From positions 42,412,103 through 42,476,102 of the forward strand of contig CM075760.1 of NCBI GenBank assembly GCA_037974335.1: DNA of 64,000 nt. Direction: 5' to 3'. Position numbers and translations under genes: made by a program. Source of the stretch: Prionace glauca. Its lineage: Eukaryota > Chordata > Chondrichthyes > Carcharhiniformes > Carcharhinidae. Positions within the stretch are counted from its first letter, which is position 1. Every line of letters starts with the position of its first letter. Positions 33,501-43,829 of the stretch are shown here, one piece after another. The notes beneath the pieces were generated by a model. The model ran no database searches, had not been told where the DNA came from, and worked only from the letters and a program-made list of their open reading frames with translations.

Positions 33501-35622
33501 GGTAATTAGGCCCATCGAGCCTGCACTGGCAACAATCACATCCAGGCCCTATTCACATAACACTAAATATTTATCATCCTAATCCCCCTGACACTGGGGT
33601 TAATTTACCATAGCTTGTCAACTTAACCCGCACATCTTTGGTCTGTGGGAGGAAAGCGGAGCACCCGGATGAAACCCAGGCAGACACAGGGAGAACATGT
33701 AATCTTCATACAGACAATGATCTGAGGCCGGAATTTAACCCACATTCCTGGGGTTGTGAGGAAGCATTGCGAACCACTGAGCCATCATGACAACCTCAGG
33801 TGAGGGCTTCAAACCTCACGCTTTCTATATCACTGCCTCCCTGTGAAACAAATCCCTCAAAGGTCCGATGCTGTCCACTGCCCAAAGGTGAGTGAGGGCT
33901 TTGATCCTCACACTCTCTTCAATCACTGTCCCGGTGAAACATACCCCTCCTATCTGGTGCTTTGCCCTGCCCAAGGGTGAGTGATAGACTTAACCCTCAC
34001 ACTCTCCATATCACTGACTGGTGGATCTCGTCTCTCACAGGTTCACTACCCTCCGCTGCCTGAATCTGTTTGATAGCCTCGAACTGCACGCTGTCTTATG
34101 TCGCTGTCTAGTGAATGGTAGGTGCAGGAAGGATGTTCCCAATAGTGGGGGCGTCGAGAACCAGGGGCTATCATCTAAAGATACTGGGTAAACCTTTTAG
34201 GAGTGAGATTAGGTGAAATTATTTTAGAGAGTGGTAAGCCTGTGGAATTCAGTACCATGGAAAGCAGTTGAGGCGAACACATTGTGTGTTTTCGAACAGG
34301 AGTTAGACATAACTCTTGGTGCGAAGAGGATCAAAGGAAAGAGGGAACGGCAGGATCAAGCTACTGAGTTGGATGATCAGCCATGATCATAATCAATGGA
34401 GGAGCAGGCTCAAAGAGGCAAATGGCCGACTCGTGCTCCGAGTATCACTGTTTCTATGATCAATGTCTCTGCTGAGCACCCCATCACCCTACATTGCCAG
34501 TTACCACTATTGCCTCCTGCCCTTTCTCTCCTCCAGTTTTTGGCGTTAAACATTTCCTTCCTGTGGCGCACGGACCATCCCATTGGTTGTTCCAGGCTCA
34601 TTGACTTCAATTCATCAAAAAATACATTAACGCATCAGAAAATCTCAAAATCTCCTCATTCAAACTTACTTTGCTTCCGGCCTGATGTATGAATTAATTA
34701 TTTATTTCCCCTCTTTACAGTGAACATCATCACGATTGTTATCCTCATCCGTAAAAACTGTGGACTCTCCAGATGTGTCACTTCTTACCTGGTGGCCATG
34801 GCTTTGGCAGATTTACTCGTTATCATTCTCGACTTGATAATGAGACAGATTCCGATTGTTTTTGAGGAGCATTTTCTTTTCCTGTGGTATATCCCTGTGT
34901 GTAACATCCACGCCGTCCTGCTTTATGCAGCCACTGACTGTTCTGTCTGGTTCACTGTCAGTTTCACCTTTGATCGATTTGTGGCCATTTGCTGCCAGAA
35001 ACTGAAAAAGAAATATTGCAGTGAGAAAACGGCAGTGGTGGTTCTGGGAACAGTGACGATGCTGAGCTGTTTAAAGAACATTTTCTGGTGTTTTATGTTA
35101 TTGGGTGGGTATGTGCTCTTGAATGACCCCTGGTTTTGTGAGGTAACAGGCACTGTTCTGTCGTCCCCAGTCTGGGGCACAGTCGAGTTCGCCCACAACA
35201 TTCTAACCCCATGTGTCCCATTTGTCCTGATTCTGTTATTTAATGTTTTCACTGTCAGGCACATTTTAGTGGGCAGCAGAGCCCGCAGGAGACTTCGGGC
35301 TCAAAGCAGTGGGGAGAGTCCCAAAGACACACAGATGGAAAGTCGAAGGAAATCCATCATTTTGCTATTTGTTATCTCAGCCAATTTCATCCTGTTATGG
35401 TCAGTGTTAATGTTTTATTCGGTGTGGAAGCGTATGTTCAATTTGGGACATAAAGCGTTATTTCTCGATGGCTTTGTGATGGAACTGGCCTTCATGCTGC
35501 AGCTCCTGAGTTGCTGCACCAACACTGGAATATATGCCGTCACCCAGACGAAGTTCAGGCAGCAGTTGAAGAATGTGCTGATGAATTCAGTTACTCCAAT
35601 TCTCCATTTCATTAAAAGGTAA
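24508..35622 (+). CDS. GPR139-like G-protein-coupled receptor, copy B
   Basis: Exons are 24508-24646 and 34721-35622 (phase 1), giving 346 residues. Exon 1 has two extra codons (SD in LSEYSDWLSL) relative to copy A. Exon 2 differs from A at 8 of 300 residues, among them P instead of R just before the TM3 cysteine (WYIPVC) and H/L in place of Y/V in LGHKALFLDG. All seven membrane segments, the DRF triplet and the CCTNTGIYAVTQ end of TM7 are kept. The intron is 10.1 kb. It lies between minus-strand V2 and V3. Both copies look translatable, so the pair is probably two receptor genes, or one gene and a redundant duplicate. Confidence 0.85.
24836..25160 (+). repeat. tRNA-derived SINE in GPR139-like intron B
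   Basis: Unit B copy of the SINE at 6745-7074, with head GGTGGCATGGTGGCAGAGTG. Confidence 0.88.
25161..25760. other. intron sequence, nothing recognised
   Basis: Unit B counterpart of 7075-7676. No domain or repeat head is visible. Confidence 0.4.
25761..26900 (-). repeat. CR1-type LINE 3' part with nested tail, unit B copy
   Basis: Duplicate of 7677-8800. The minus-strand frame at 26370-26987 reads KWQMGINTDKCEALHVGKS and VLVRPHLEYCVQFWSP. Confidence 0.82.
26934..27480 (+). repeat. scrambled CR1-type LINE fragments, unit B copy
   Basis: Duplicate of 8836-9385 with the same reversed order of ORF2 pieces, so the rearrangement predates the duplication. Confidence 0.75.
27500..27690. repeat. 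foldback interspersed repeat, unit B copy
   Basis: Duplicate of 9402-9600 with both inverted arms kept. Confidence 0.7.
27700..29040 (-). repeat. two CR1-type LINE fragments, unit B copy
   Basis: Duplicates of 9610-10385 (ORF2 middle, GNHFGTNGHNSLGFKIAM at 28099-28308) and 10388-10940 (ORF2 C-terminus, DIRGTFFIRRVMGAWNSL at 28431-28877). Confidence 0.8.
29050..30730 (+). repeat. CR1-type LINE ORF1 remnant and RT C-terminus, unit B copy
   Basis: Duplicate of 10950-12720. The esterase-like ORF1 piece is clearest here: GDSFVTDSCFCV, then CCLLDAGVKDVLERLQDML at 29566-29751. The C-terminal ORF2 piece is at 30012-30419. Confidence 0.78.
30750..31600 (-). repeat. CR1-type LINE ORF1 fragment, unit B copy
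   Basis: Duplicate of 12725-13525, with ERMAAGYLERDCDEVGGVV readable at 31073-31276. Confidence 0.75.
31618..32600 (-). repeat. CR1-type LINE 3' fragment interrupted by a SINE
   Basis: Duplicate of 13550-14170 but with an intact 3' tail (CATAAGAACATAAGAAC at 31618) and a private plus-strand SINE at 31982-32302. The ORF2 C-terminal text GIEYQSREVLLQLYRVLVR is at 32321-32593. Confidence 0.85.
31982..32302 (+). repeat. SINE with CR1-like 3' tail, private to unit B
   Basis: The unit A sequence runs straight through this point (13882). The insert has the shark SINE core (GGGTTTCCTCCGGGTACTCC) but ends with GGGCCGAAGGGCCTGTTTCC and repeated TTCTTTG, the tail also seen on CR1 fragments here. It postdates the A/B duplication. 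Confidence 0.88.
32745..33265 (-). repeat. CR1-type LINE 3' fragment, unit B copy
   Basis: Duplicate of the decayed fragment at 14320-14850. Confidence 0.63.
33365..34115. repeat. about 89-bp minisatellite in GPR139-like intron B
   Basis: Duplicate of 14945-15700 with the SINE at 33468-33793 in the same place. Confidence 0.82.
33468..33793 (-). repeat. tRNA-derived SINE, unit B copy
   Basis: Same insertion as 15046-15372. Confidence 0.83.
34116..34462 (+). repeat. CR1-type LINE 3' end, unit B copy
   Basis: Duplicate of 15701-16040, ending TATCACTGTTTCTATGAT, shortly before receptor exon 2. Confidence 0.8.
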
Positions 35623-36840
35623 GAAGAATGGTGTCACCCACATCTTCCAGAAATTTCTAATTTCATTCCACATTACAAGGAGGGGAATGGGGGAAAATCC
35701 CTTTGCATCCTCCCCTCCTATTGCCAGGATAACTTTACTCCTAAACAGGATGACGGAGTGTGTCACGCAAATTAAAGACCAGACCAAAAACTGGAACAAA
35801 ATATTGCATTTCACGCAGAAGAGCCAAGACTTCAGTATGAAGCTAGAAGATGGAAGAGGGGCTTTCAGGGAGTTAATTCATCCACAAAGTTTACTGTCCC
35901 ATGAATAATACAAGTGCATGTTTGCTCAAATTTGATAAAAATGTGTCGACAGCCAACACTCTTGGCAGCTGTGTTCAAATGCATGTCACATAAGCCCAGG
36001 CTTTTCTGGAAAAATATCTTTGAAATTGACTTTTCTCCAGTCTATATTTTCTGCTAAATGAAAAAAGAATCAATATGTATGATCACGGGAGCTCGATACA
36101 GGCTAAGACCCAACACAGAAAATTGGTGTAAGGGACTGTGTAGAATGACCTTCAAGAAAGAGATCACATCCACAACCCACGAGCTCAGAGTGGAAGCTTT
36201 GTTTAAGCGAGTCATTTCGAAAATCTGGTATGGTTTTCAAAATGCAAGCCACTCATGGAAAGCATTATTGTGAAAGGAGATTGTAAAGCATGCTTTTTTG
36301 GGGAGTGGAGTTTGGAAACTCTTACGTGACAATGGTCTGCGGGGGGGCGGGGGTGAATTCTGAGGTGACATCCACTTGAAGTTCAGAGCGGATACCACAG
36401 CCATCTCCTGTGTTTATAGGGGATTGTGTTACAGAGAACCGTTGTCAGTTAAAGATCATACTTTATCATCCAAGTTAACCTTAAAATCAGTGTAACTTTG
36501 GCTAAAGATTACAATTCCTTTTAAAAATACAGCTAACATTAATTTTAAAATCAGAAAATTCTTGTTTAAATCAGAATTGTTTGTTTAAATCTCTGAATTA
36601 CAAGTAAATCAAAATTACTTATTTAAAGCTCTTACTGCATTCACATGTACAGACTGTTCCCTTGTCAGTCCCACATTGGGCGCTATTGTTTTTGAACTTT
36701 GCTGCTTTTCTGGGTGAACTCCAGCTCTCCATTCCTCCGGCAGCGTCACCGCTCAAACTGAGTCTTTCTCCAACCTGCGCTGCTAATCTCACACTTACTG
36801 TTTCTGAGTGAAAACCACCTCCACTTCATTGGCGTTGGAA
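35623..36840. other. receptor 3' flank, nothing recognised
   Basis: Unit B counterpart of 17201-18418, AT-rich and without a recognisable feature. Confidence 0.4.
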
Positions 36841-37132
36841 GAGTTTACTGCTGCATTCAATTGAACTTTTACTTGTAATTGAGCCCGAAATTTGGACCCA
36901 GATCAGAGAGATATTTGTGTCAGTAGAAACAATAAAATTTACCCCATTAACAGCCAGATTTTAACCCGCATCAGCGTTTTGTACCATCAGCGCTTTGCAG
37001 CCGATTGCTCTCTGCTTTTTTGTTCTTCACATGTGACATTTCCAAGTCAGATGCTAAAGAAGAAATCGCTCTGGTACTGATTCCGACAGAACTAGAAGTA
37101 ACGCAGGATTGTTGTACAGCAATAAATCTACA

Positions 37133-37204
37133 TTCCCTGACCAGGAATCGAACCCGGACTGGGGTGGTAAGAGCGCCGAATCCTAACCACTGGACCACCA
37201 GGGA
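37133..37204 (-). tRNA. tRNA-Glu-like gene with CTT at the anticodon, best preserved copy
   Basis: The acceptor stem is TCCCTGG with CAGGGA opposite, the A box is TGGTCCAGTGG and the B box GGTTCGATTCC; all are good. The anticodon loop CTCTTAC places CTT (lysine) in a glutamate tRNA body. The anticodon stem has two mismatches (27-43 and 30-40). This could be a decayed tRNA-Glu or an anticodon-switched tRNA; decay is likelier. Confidence 0.65.
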
Positions 37205-38065
37205 ATGTGAGCCAACCTGTTTACAATATTAATTTATCCACGAATCACCTGCTTTTTATTTTATTTCGTGTTTTTTACTCACCAAATGCAAGTTTATCCT
37301 TCAAATTGTCATGTTTATATCACACACAAGTGATTGCTTCAGCCAATGAAAGCAGCGAATCCTCTTAGCTGGAACATGAAATAGACAGTGAGCTGCTTAT
37401 GTGACACTTGCAGTTTCCAACCCCCAACAAACTCATCATTGGGGCCTCTGTGAAACTTATAGGGTAACACACTGCAGGCATTCATCACGGAGAGCAACTG
37501 ACACAAGTCATTACGAAACACTGTTATGTCAATTCTCTTTCTGTTTCTGTCGCTTCCTCTCATTCAGCTCCCTCTGGCTGTCCAGCTCCCAGGGTCAGTT
37601 AGCTACTTGATATAGACACAGACAGTTGGTGAACCCGAGCTTTGCCTGGAAAGCAGGGAAAGCGAATATATGACACACGGCATTGAGAGGAGATGGAGCT
37701 TTAAAAAGACAGTACAAAGAGACACAGATATCCCATCTTCCTGATCCAGTTACTGATGTCGGGAATGTACACAGAGTTTACTGCTGCATTCAATTGAACT
37801 TTTTCTTGTAATTGAGCCCGAGATTTGGACCCAGATCAGAGAGATATTTGTGTCAGAAGAAACAATAAAATTTACCCCATTAACAGCCAGATTTTAACCC
37901 GCATCAGCATTTTGTACCATCAGCGCTTTGCAGCCGATTGCTCTCTGCTTTTTTGTTCCTCACATGTGACATTTCCAAGTGAGATGCTAAAGAGGAAATC
38001 TCTCTGGTACTGATTCTGACAGAACTGAAAGTAACGCAGGATTGTTGTACAGCAATAAATCTACA

Positions 38066-38137
38066 TTCCCTGACCGGGAATCGAACCTGGACCGTGGTGG
38101 TAAGAGCGCCGAATCCTAACCAATGGACCACCAGTGA
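38066..38137 (-). tRNA. tRNA-Glu-like pseudogene
   Basis: Same body and CTCTTAC loop, but with the acceptor and T-stem mismatches found in the unit A copy (TCACTGG, CCAGG/CCCGG). Confidence 0.62.
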
Positions 38138-38769
38138 ATGTGATCCAACCTGTTTACAATATTAATTTATCCACGAATCACCTGCTTTTTATTTTATTTC
38201 GGGTTTTTTATTCACCAAATGCAAGTTTATCCTTCAAATTGTCATGTTTATAACACACACAAGTGATTGCTTCAGCCAATGAAAGCAGCGAATACTCTTA
38301 GCTGGAACATGAAATAGACAGTGAGCTGCTTATGTGACACTTGCAGTTTCCAACCCCAACAAACTCATCACTGCGGCCTCTGTGAAACTTACAGGGTAAG
38401 ACACTGCAGGTATTCATCACGGAGAGCAACTGACACAAGTCATTATGAAACACTGTCATGTCAATTCTCTTTCTGTTTCTGTCGCTTCCTCTCATTCAGC
38501 TCCCTCTGGCTGTCCAGCTCCCAGGGTCAGTTAGCTACTTGATATAGACACAGACAGTTGGTGAACCCGAGCTTTGCCTGGAAAGCAGGGAAAGCAAATA
38601 TATTACACACGGCATTGAGAGGAGATGGAGCTTTAAAAAGACAGTACAAAGAGACAGAGATGTCCTATCTTCCTAATCCAGTTACTGATGTCGGGAATGT
38701 ACACAGTGCGAATTGTCCACTGTCACACTCTCCTTCCTGCCTTGAGCACGGAGTTAAGTCTTGAAATGT

Positions 38770-39380
38770 TTGCAGTCTTGTTACAGTAATTCAGGGTTTT
38801 GTGGAGACTACATTTGGAATAGTGTGTGCAGTTTGGACCCCGGCATTTTAGACAGAATAAAAGCAAAATCTGAGGATGATCATCATTTCTTGTCATTCAG
38901 CTATCTAAATTTTACTATTTCATAACTTTTCTTGTTTTGCCATTAACTGCTTTCTCTTTCCCCTGTTGCCTTCTCTGTTCATTGTTACCTCTTTATTTGA
39001 TGTTATTTCCTATTTTTTTCGCCTCATTCTCTTCAGAATCCCCAGATTCCCTATATATCGGGTTCCTTGGTAACAGTGAGCAGTTCTCAGTTTGTGTGTG
39101 TGTAACCTTGAGTTTCATTAAGTTTTAGTCTTCCATTCTGTGTATCCGTGTAAATTTCTGGCATTCAAGCTTTGTTTTTAAGGCCGAATTATTTCATGAG
39201 GAAAGGTTAGAGAGACAAAGTCATAGCCGCTGGAATTCAGAGTAAGAGTAGGCTACTTGATTGATATGTATAAAATACAAAGGGGTCTTGACAAGGCGGA
39301 TGTGAAGAGAATAGTTCGTCATCTGGGTAAATCTATAACTAGGTATCACTGTTTCAAAGTAGGGATTCGCCCATTTAAAA
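38770..39380 (+). repeat. CR1-type LINE fragment split by another repeat, unit B copy
   Basis: Duplicate of 19420-20025. Confidence 0.62.
38874..39177 (+). repeat. unclassified interspersed repeat, copy 2
   Basis: Unit B copy of 19519-19822, beginning GATGATCATCATTTCTTG. Confidence 0.78.
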
Positions 39381-40360
39381 TACCACTGCACCACAGCCTC
39401 CTCTAATGTATGTCTGTATTTATAAATACTCATCTGTAGCAATGCCCTTCCTTGCTGTGTCTCTGCATCATTCACTGCTCTCAGGCCGCGTTCATCTTTG
39501 TCCCTCAGTTGGATTGTCTCTGTATCATTCCGCTCAATCTCACCCTTGCCTATGTCAATTACTTTTATAGCTCTCTCGAAGTGTATCGGCGCATTGGGTG
39601 ATATAGGAAGTGTACAGCTTAGGGGGTAAGGATATACTTGCCTGCATAGCACAGTTGATCAAACGTTTAGACATGGAGAGTTAGCGAGCACTGAGCCGAT
39701 GCTCTACAGAGGTCTCATTCAGCCACCTAGTCTTTGAAATTTCGTAGATATTAAGCAGAGGAACCAGACAATGACAGGGCTGATCCACTGAAGGATTCCT
39801 AAAACAGTTCCATGGCTAAACGTCACAGATATTGCAGCATTGAATATAGGGAGCCGTTGAGCTGATGCACAGCCTGGGCCACGCTCACCTGCATAGGAAC
39901 ATTGCTCAGGTTTTTAACAGGAAGTATGCACAGGGATAGGAAAACATATCTTTCAAGTTATCACCAGTTTACATTTGTATCTTGCTCAGACCCTACCTTA
40001 CAGTCACATTCTTTGACCTGCTGCATTATTTTGATCGCTGCTTATTTCTCGGTTCTCAGATTGAACAGTTTTTAGACATACATTTTTCCCCACCTGTTCT
40101 ATCTTGTGTTCACTTCCTCAACCTCATCTTCATCACTCTCTTTGTCAGCCGGAGATATCCCCTACCGCCCCGCCCCCTTTTCTATCGTCCCATTCCCGGG
40201 TTAAATCTCACAGTTCCGGAATCTATGAGCTGCTGTCCGGCAGCTTTGAAACATTTTTAAATCTGAGGAACCTTTATTTGGTGAAACTGATCTTCCCAGA
40301 CAAGCCTGAATTGAAGAAAATAACAATTGGAAACGAAACACAAACTCTTTAACTGGTAGC

Positions 40361-40361
40361 T

Positions 40362-40426
<65 letters not shown>

Positions 40427-40430
40427 TTCG
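40361..40430. repeat. CT microsatellite
   Basis: A 70-bp TC/CT run broken by TTT. The unit A equivalent (21006-21034) is less than half as long. Confidence 0.9.
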
Positions 40431-40643
40431 CTGATTAACCTTTCAGTCTGATGGGATTCTGCTGTGTGTTGTTTCAGCCGATCCTGGATTGAATTGGGTG
40501 ACAGTTTGATCCGAGGTTAATGTGGCTTCCTCGTGGTGTGTGTCTGAGCGGCTGACATCGCCGCTGTTCAATCTGACTGTTACTTTCTGCGATTCTCCAC
40601 ACAAACCTCAACAGCCTGGAGCACCCAATGTTAGCTGAAAAGC

Positions 40644-40682
40644 AGTTTTTGTACGGGGGTGAGACTGATTTCTATCACTGTG
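40644..40682 (-). other. 23-RSS of V3
   Basis: Heptamer CACAGTG (40676-40682), 23-bp spacer, nonamer ACAAAAACT (40644-40652), intact although its V exon is broken. Confidence 0.93.
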
Positions 40683-42937
40683 AGTCTGAAAGCGCAGTAA
40701 TAGCGGCCAGCGTCAGTCTGCTGCAGGCTCGAGATGGTTAAAGTAGTTAATTTAGCCGAGGTCTGGAGTTCAGCAGAGAAACGGGATCCAAAACCTTCCC
40801 CTCTGTCTTCTTCTGTATTCCAGGACCTTTTCAATATAATGAACTGCAAATCTTTCTGTGGTTGCTGTCTGTACCAATATAAGATGTAGTCACTTGCTGT
40901 AGTGAACATAGAACATAGAACATAGAACATTACAGCGCAGAACAGGCCCTTCGGCCCACGATGTTGCGCCGACCAGTTAGAAAACAATGACCCACTAGCC
41001 TAAACCAATCCCTTTTCATCCATATACCTATCCACAGATCTTTTAAACGCCCCCAAACTAGGTGCATTTACAACTGCAGCTGGCAGGGCATTCCAGTCCC
41101 TCACCACCCTCTGGGTAAAGAACCTACCCCTGACATCTGTCCTATAACTACCCCCCCTTAATTTAAAATCGTGCCCCCTCGTGCTAGCTTTCTCCATCCT
41201 AGGAAAAAGGCTATCACTATCTACCCTGTGTAAACCTCTAATCATCTTATATGTTTCAATGAGATCCCCTCTTAGCCGCCTTCTTTCCAGCGAAAACAAC
41301 CCCAAATCTCTCAATCTCTCCTCATAGGATCTCCCCTCCATACCAGGCAACATCCTGGTAAACCTCCTCTGCACCCTCTCCAAAGCCTCTACATCCTTCC
41401 TGTAATGTGGGGACCAGAACTGCACACAAAACTCCAAGTGCGGCCGCACCAGAGATGTGTACAGTTGCATCATGACGCTGCGACTCCTAAATTCAATCCC
41501 CCTACCAATAAACGCCAAAACTCCGTATGCCTTCTTAACAACCTTATCTACTTGATTCCCAACTTTCAGGGATCTATGTACACATACACCTAGATCCCTC
41601 TGCTCCTCCACACTATTCAAAGTCCTCCCGTTAGCACTATACTCAACACATCTGTTATTCCTACCGAAATGAATTACCTCACACTTCTCCACATTAAACT
41701 CCATCCGCCACCTCTCAGCCCAGCTCTGCAACCTTTCTAAGTCATCCTGCAAACTATGACACCCTTCCTCACAATCTACCACACCTCCGACTTTGGTGTC
41801 ATCAGCAAACTTACTAATCCACCCAACTATACCCTCATCCAGATCATTAATAAACATTACAAACAGCAGTGGCCCCAAAACAGATCCCTGAGGCACACCA
41901 CTTGTAACCGAACTCCATGACGAATATTTCCCATCAACCACCACTCTCTGTCTCCTATCTGCTAGCCAATTCCTGATCCAATTACCTAGATCACCCCCAA
42001 TCCCATACATCTGCATTTTCTGCAGAAGCCTACCATGGTGAACCTTATCAAACGCCTTGCTAAAATCCATATACACCACATCAACTGCCTTACCCCTATC
42101 CACCTCCTTGGTAACTTTCTCAAAGAACTCGATAAGGTTAGTAAGGCATGACCTACCCGCTACAAAACCATGCTGACGGTCTCTAATCAACTCATTACTT
42201 TCCAAATAACTATAAATCCTGTCTCTAATAATCCTTTCCAAAACCTTACCCACCACAGAAGTAAGACTCACCGGTCTATAAATCCCAGGGAAGTCCCTTC
42301 TCCCCTTCTTAAACAATGGGACAACATTTGCTGTCCTCCAATCTTCTGGTACTATACCAGAGACTAACGACGACCTGAAGATCAGAGCCAGAGGCTCCGC
42401 AATCACCCCTCTTGCCTCCCAAAGAATCCTAGGGTAAATCCCATCTGGACCAGGGGACTTATCTATTTTCAATCCCTCTAAAATATCCAGCACATCCCCC
42501 GTATCAACTGCAATACTATCTATTTCACACCCCTGCACCCCAGTGTCCTCCTCAGCTACATTCCTGTCCCCTTGCGTGAACACCGAAGTGCTGTAGGTAC
42601 ATCCGATAGTCACCGTTTCACCTTCTCTCCTCTTTAAAGACTGAGGCTGAGAAACAGAATCTCCAGCACTCGGATCTGGAACGTGTTCAAGAAGAAGAAA
42701 AAAGAATGATATGTTGGATGTGCTGCTGAAATGATATTAACACTTTACACTCCAAGCGACAGAACTGGAATGATGAAGTAAAAATAAATAAAAGCGGAAT
42801 TACTCAGCATCGACAGGAAACATCACTGCAGAGAAGCAGAGTTAATGTTTCAGATCGCGATAACATTTAACCAGATTGGAGTCATCCTTACTGATAAGAA
42901 ACAGCCCGAACACAATGCAGACAGTGAGGACCTCCAT
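40683..42937 (-). pseudogene. V3: TRAV/TRDV-type V segment split by a CR1 LINE
   Basis: The leader exon is 42892-42937 (MEVLTVCIVFGLFLI). The V exon starts at 42675 and reads PSAGDSVSQPQSLKRREGE and TIGCTYST, is interrupted at the CDR1 side of FR1 by a 1.68-kb LINE (40905-42586), then resumes as SDYILYWYRQQPQKDLQFI through TDAGRYYCAFRL at 40683-40904. AGTG at 40901-40904 and 42587-42590 is the target-site duplication. Apart from the insert, both halves are open and the RSS is canonical, so the loss is recent. It cannot make a V domain as it stands. Confidence 0.93.
40905..42586 (-). mobile_element. CR1-type LINE, 5'-truncated, young, inserted in V3
   Basis: The minus-strand open frame (to the stop at 41000) encodes a reverse transcriptase with no break. 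The order is KIDKSPGPDGIYPRIL, NVVPLFKKG, YRPVSLTSVVGKVLER, YMDFSKAFDKVHH, SGVPQGSVLGPLLF, the catalytic KFADDTK, then the C-terminal VRPHLEFCVQFWSPHYRKD and ending DRYMDEKGLV. The endonuclease and ORF1 are missing, as is usual for 5'-truncated CR1 copies. The 3' UTR is about 95 bp and ends in repeated TTCTATG (GAACATA repeats on the plus strand). The 4-bp target duplication is AGTG. The uninterrupted frame argues for a recent insertion. Confidence 0.95.
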
Positions 42938-43038
42938 GGCGGCTGCAGAGCCCGGGGCTGTGACTAACCTTTAAAACTCCAAGCTCTGCCGGAACAGAAT
43001 CTGTTTTTAACGTCACTTTCTGATCTCAAACTTCCCAT

Positions 43039-43044
43039 CCAATC
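43039..43044 (+). promoter_or_regulatory. CCAAT-type hexamer upstream of V3
   Basis: CCAATC, 102 nt upstream of the V3 leader ATG, matching V1 and V2. Confidence 0.5.
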
Positions 43045-43287
43045 AACAATTTACAATCTACCCGTCATAGATTGAGATAAGATTTCAATGAGTTTCAGTG
43101 ATGGGCTGAAGCTCTTTAACCAACTGTATTAAATGTCTGAAAGTGGAGGTAGTCACTGAGTGTGTGGTGTGAGGGAAGAATCAGCTTCGCTGATAAGATA
43201 TCGGAGCAGAGTTAGGCCATTCGGCCCATCCTGTCCATTGCACCATTCAATCATGGCCGAAATGTTTAAAATCCCTACAGAATCATA

Positions 43288-43796
43288 ACATCACTACAGT
43301 TCACAAGGAGGCCATTCGGCCCATCGAGTCTGAACCTTCCTCAATCCTGAACCGAGCACGACAAAGATGTTCGGGTTAGGTTGATTGGCCACGCTAAATT
43401 ACCCCTTAATGTCAGGAGGATTAGGAGCTAAATATGTGGGGTTATGGGGCTAGCACAGGACCTGGGTAGGATTGTTGCCGGTGCAGGCTTCATAAGCCAA
43501 ATGTCCTCCTTCTGCACTGTAGGGTTCTATCCAACGATTCAACCCCACCCAGGCTCCATCCCAGTAGCGCCACATATTTACCCTGCTAACTCCCTGTGGC
43601 TCGGGTCAACTTGTCATTGCCAACCAACCTAACCCGCATATTTTCGGACTGTGAGAGGAAACCAGAGCACCTGGACGAAACCCACGCAGACATGGGGAGA
43701 ATCTCCGTGCAGACAGTCACCCCAGACTGAAATCGGACCCGGGTCCCTGGCGCTGTGAGGCAGCGATGTTAATCACTGTGCCACAGTGACGCCCCT
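43288..43796 (-). repeat. SINE (-) containing SINE (+), unit C copy
   Basis: Diverged copy of 4129-4638 with the same nested arrangement. Confidence 0.8.
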
Positions 43797-43829
43797 GTGG
43801 GGTTTCTCAACCCCATTCTCCCACACCGT

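Larger units (their letters stand above)
36841..38706. repeat. 933-bp tandem duplication in unit B
   Basis: GAGTTTACTGCTGCATTC starts at 36841 and again at 37774, an exact 933-bp period. Each copy holds a tRNA-Glu-like sequence (37133 and 38066). Unit A has a single copy (18419 on). The second copy resembles the unit A copy more than the first copy does. Confidence 0.9.
21066..40459. repeat. tandem duplication unit B (V2 + GPR139-like gene B)
   Basis: The 19.4-kb counterpart of unit A with the same order of V segment, LINE/SINE pieces, receptor exons, tRNA-Glu-like locus and CT microsatellite. It is longer mainly because of a 933-bp internal tandem duplication (36841-38706) and a private SINE (31982-32302). 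Confidence 0.93.

Noticed and set aside
2871-40459. Units A and B as two haplotypes of one locus placed in tandem by the assembler
   Set aside because: Not fully excluded, but the private insertions in each unit, a third older partial unit C and the clean shared junction fit a real tandem duplication better. Read depth would decide.
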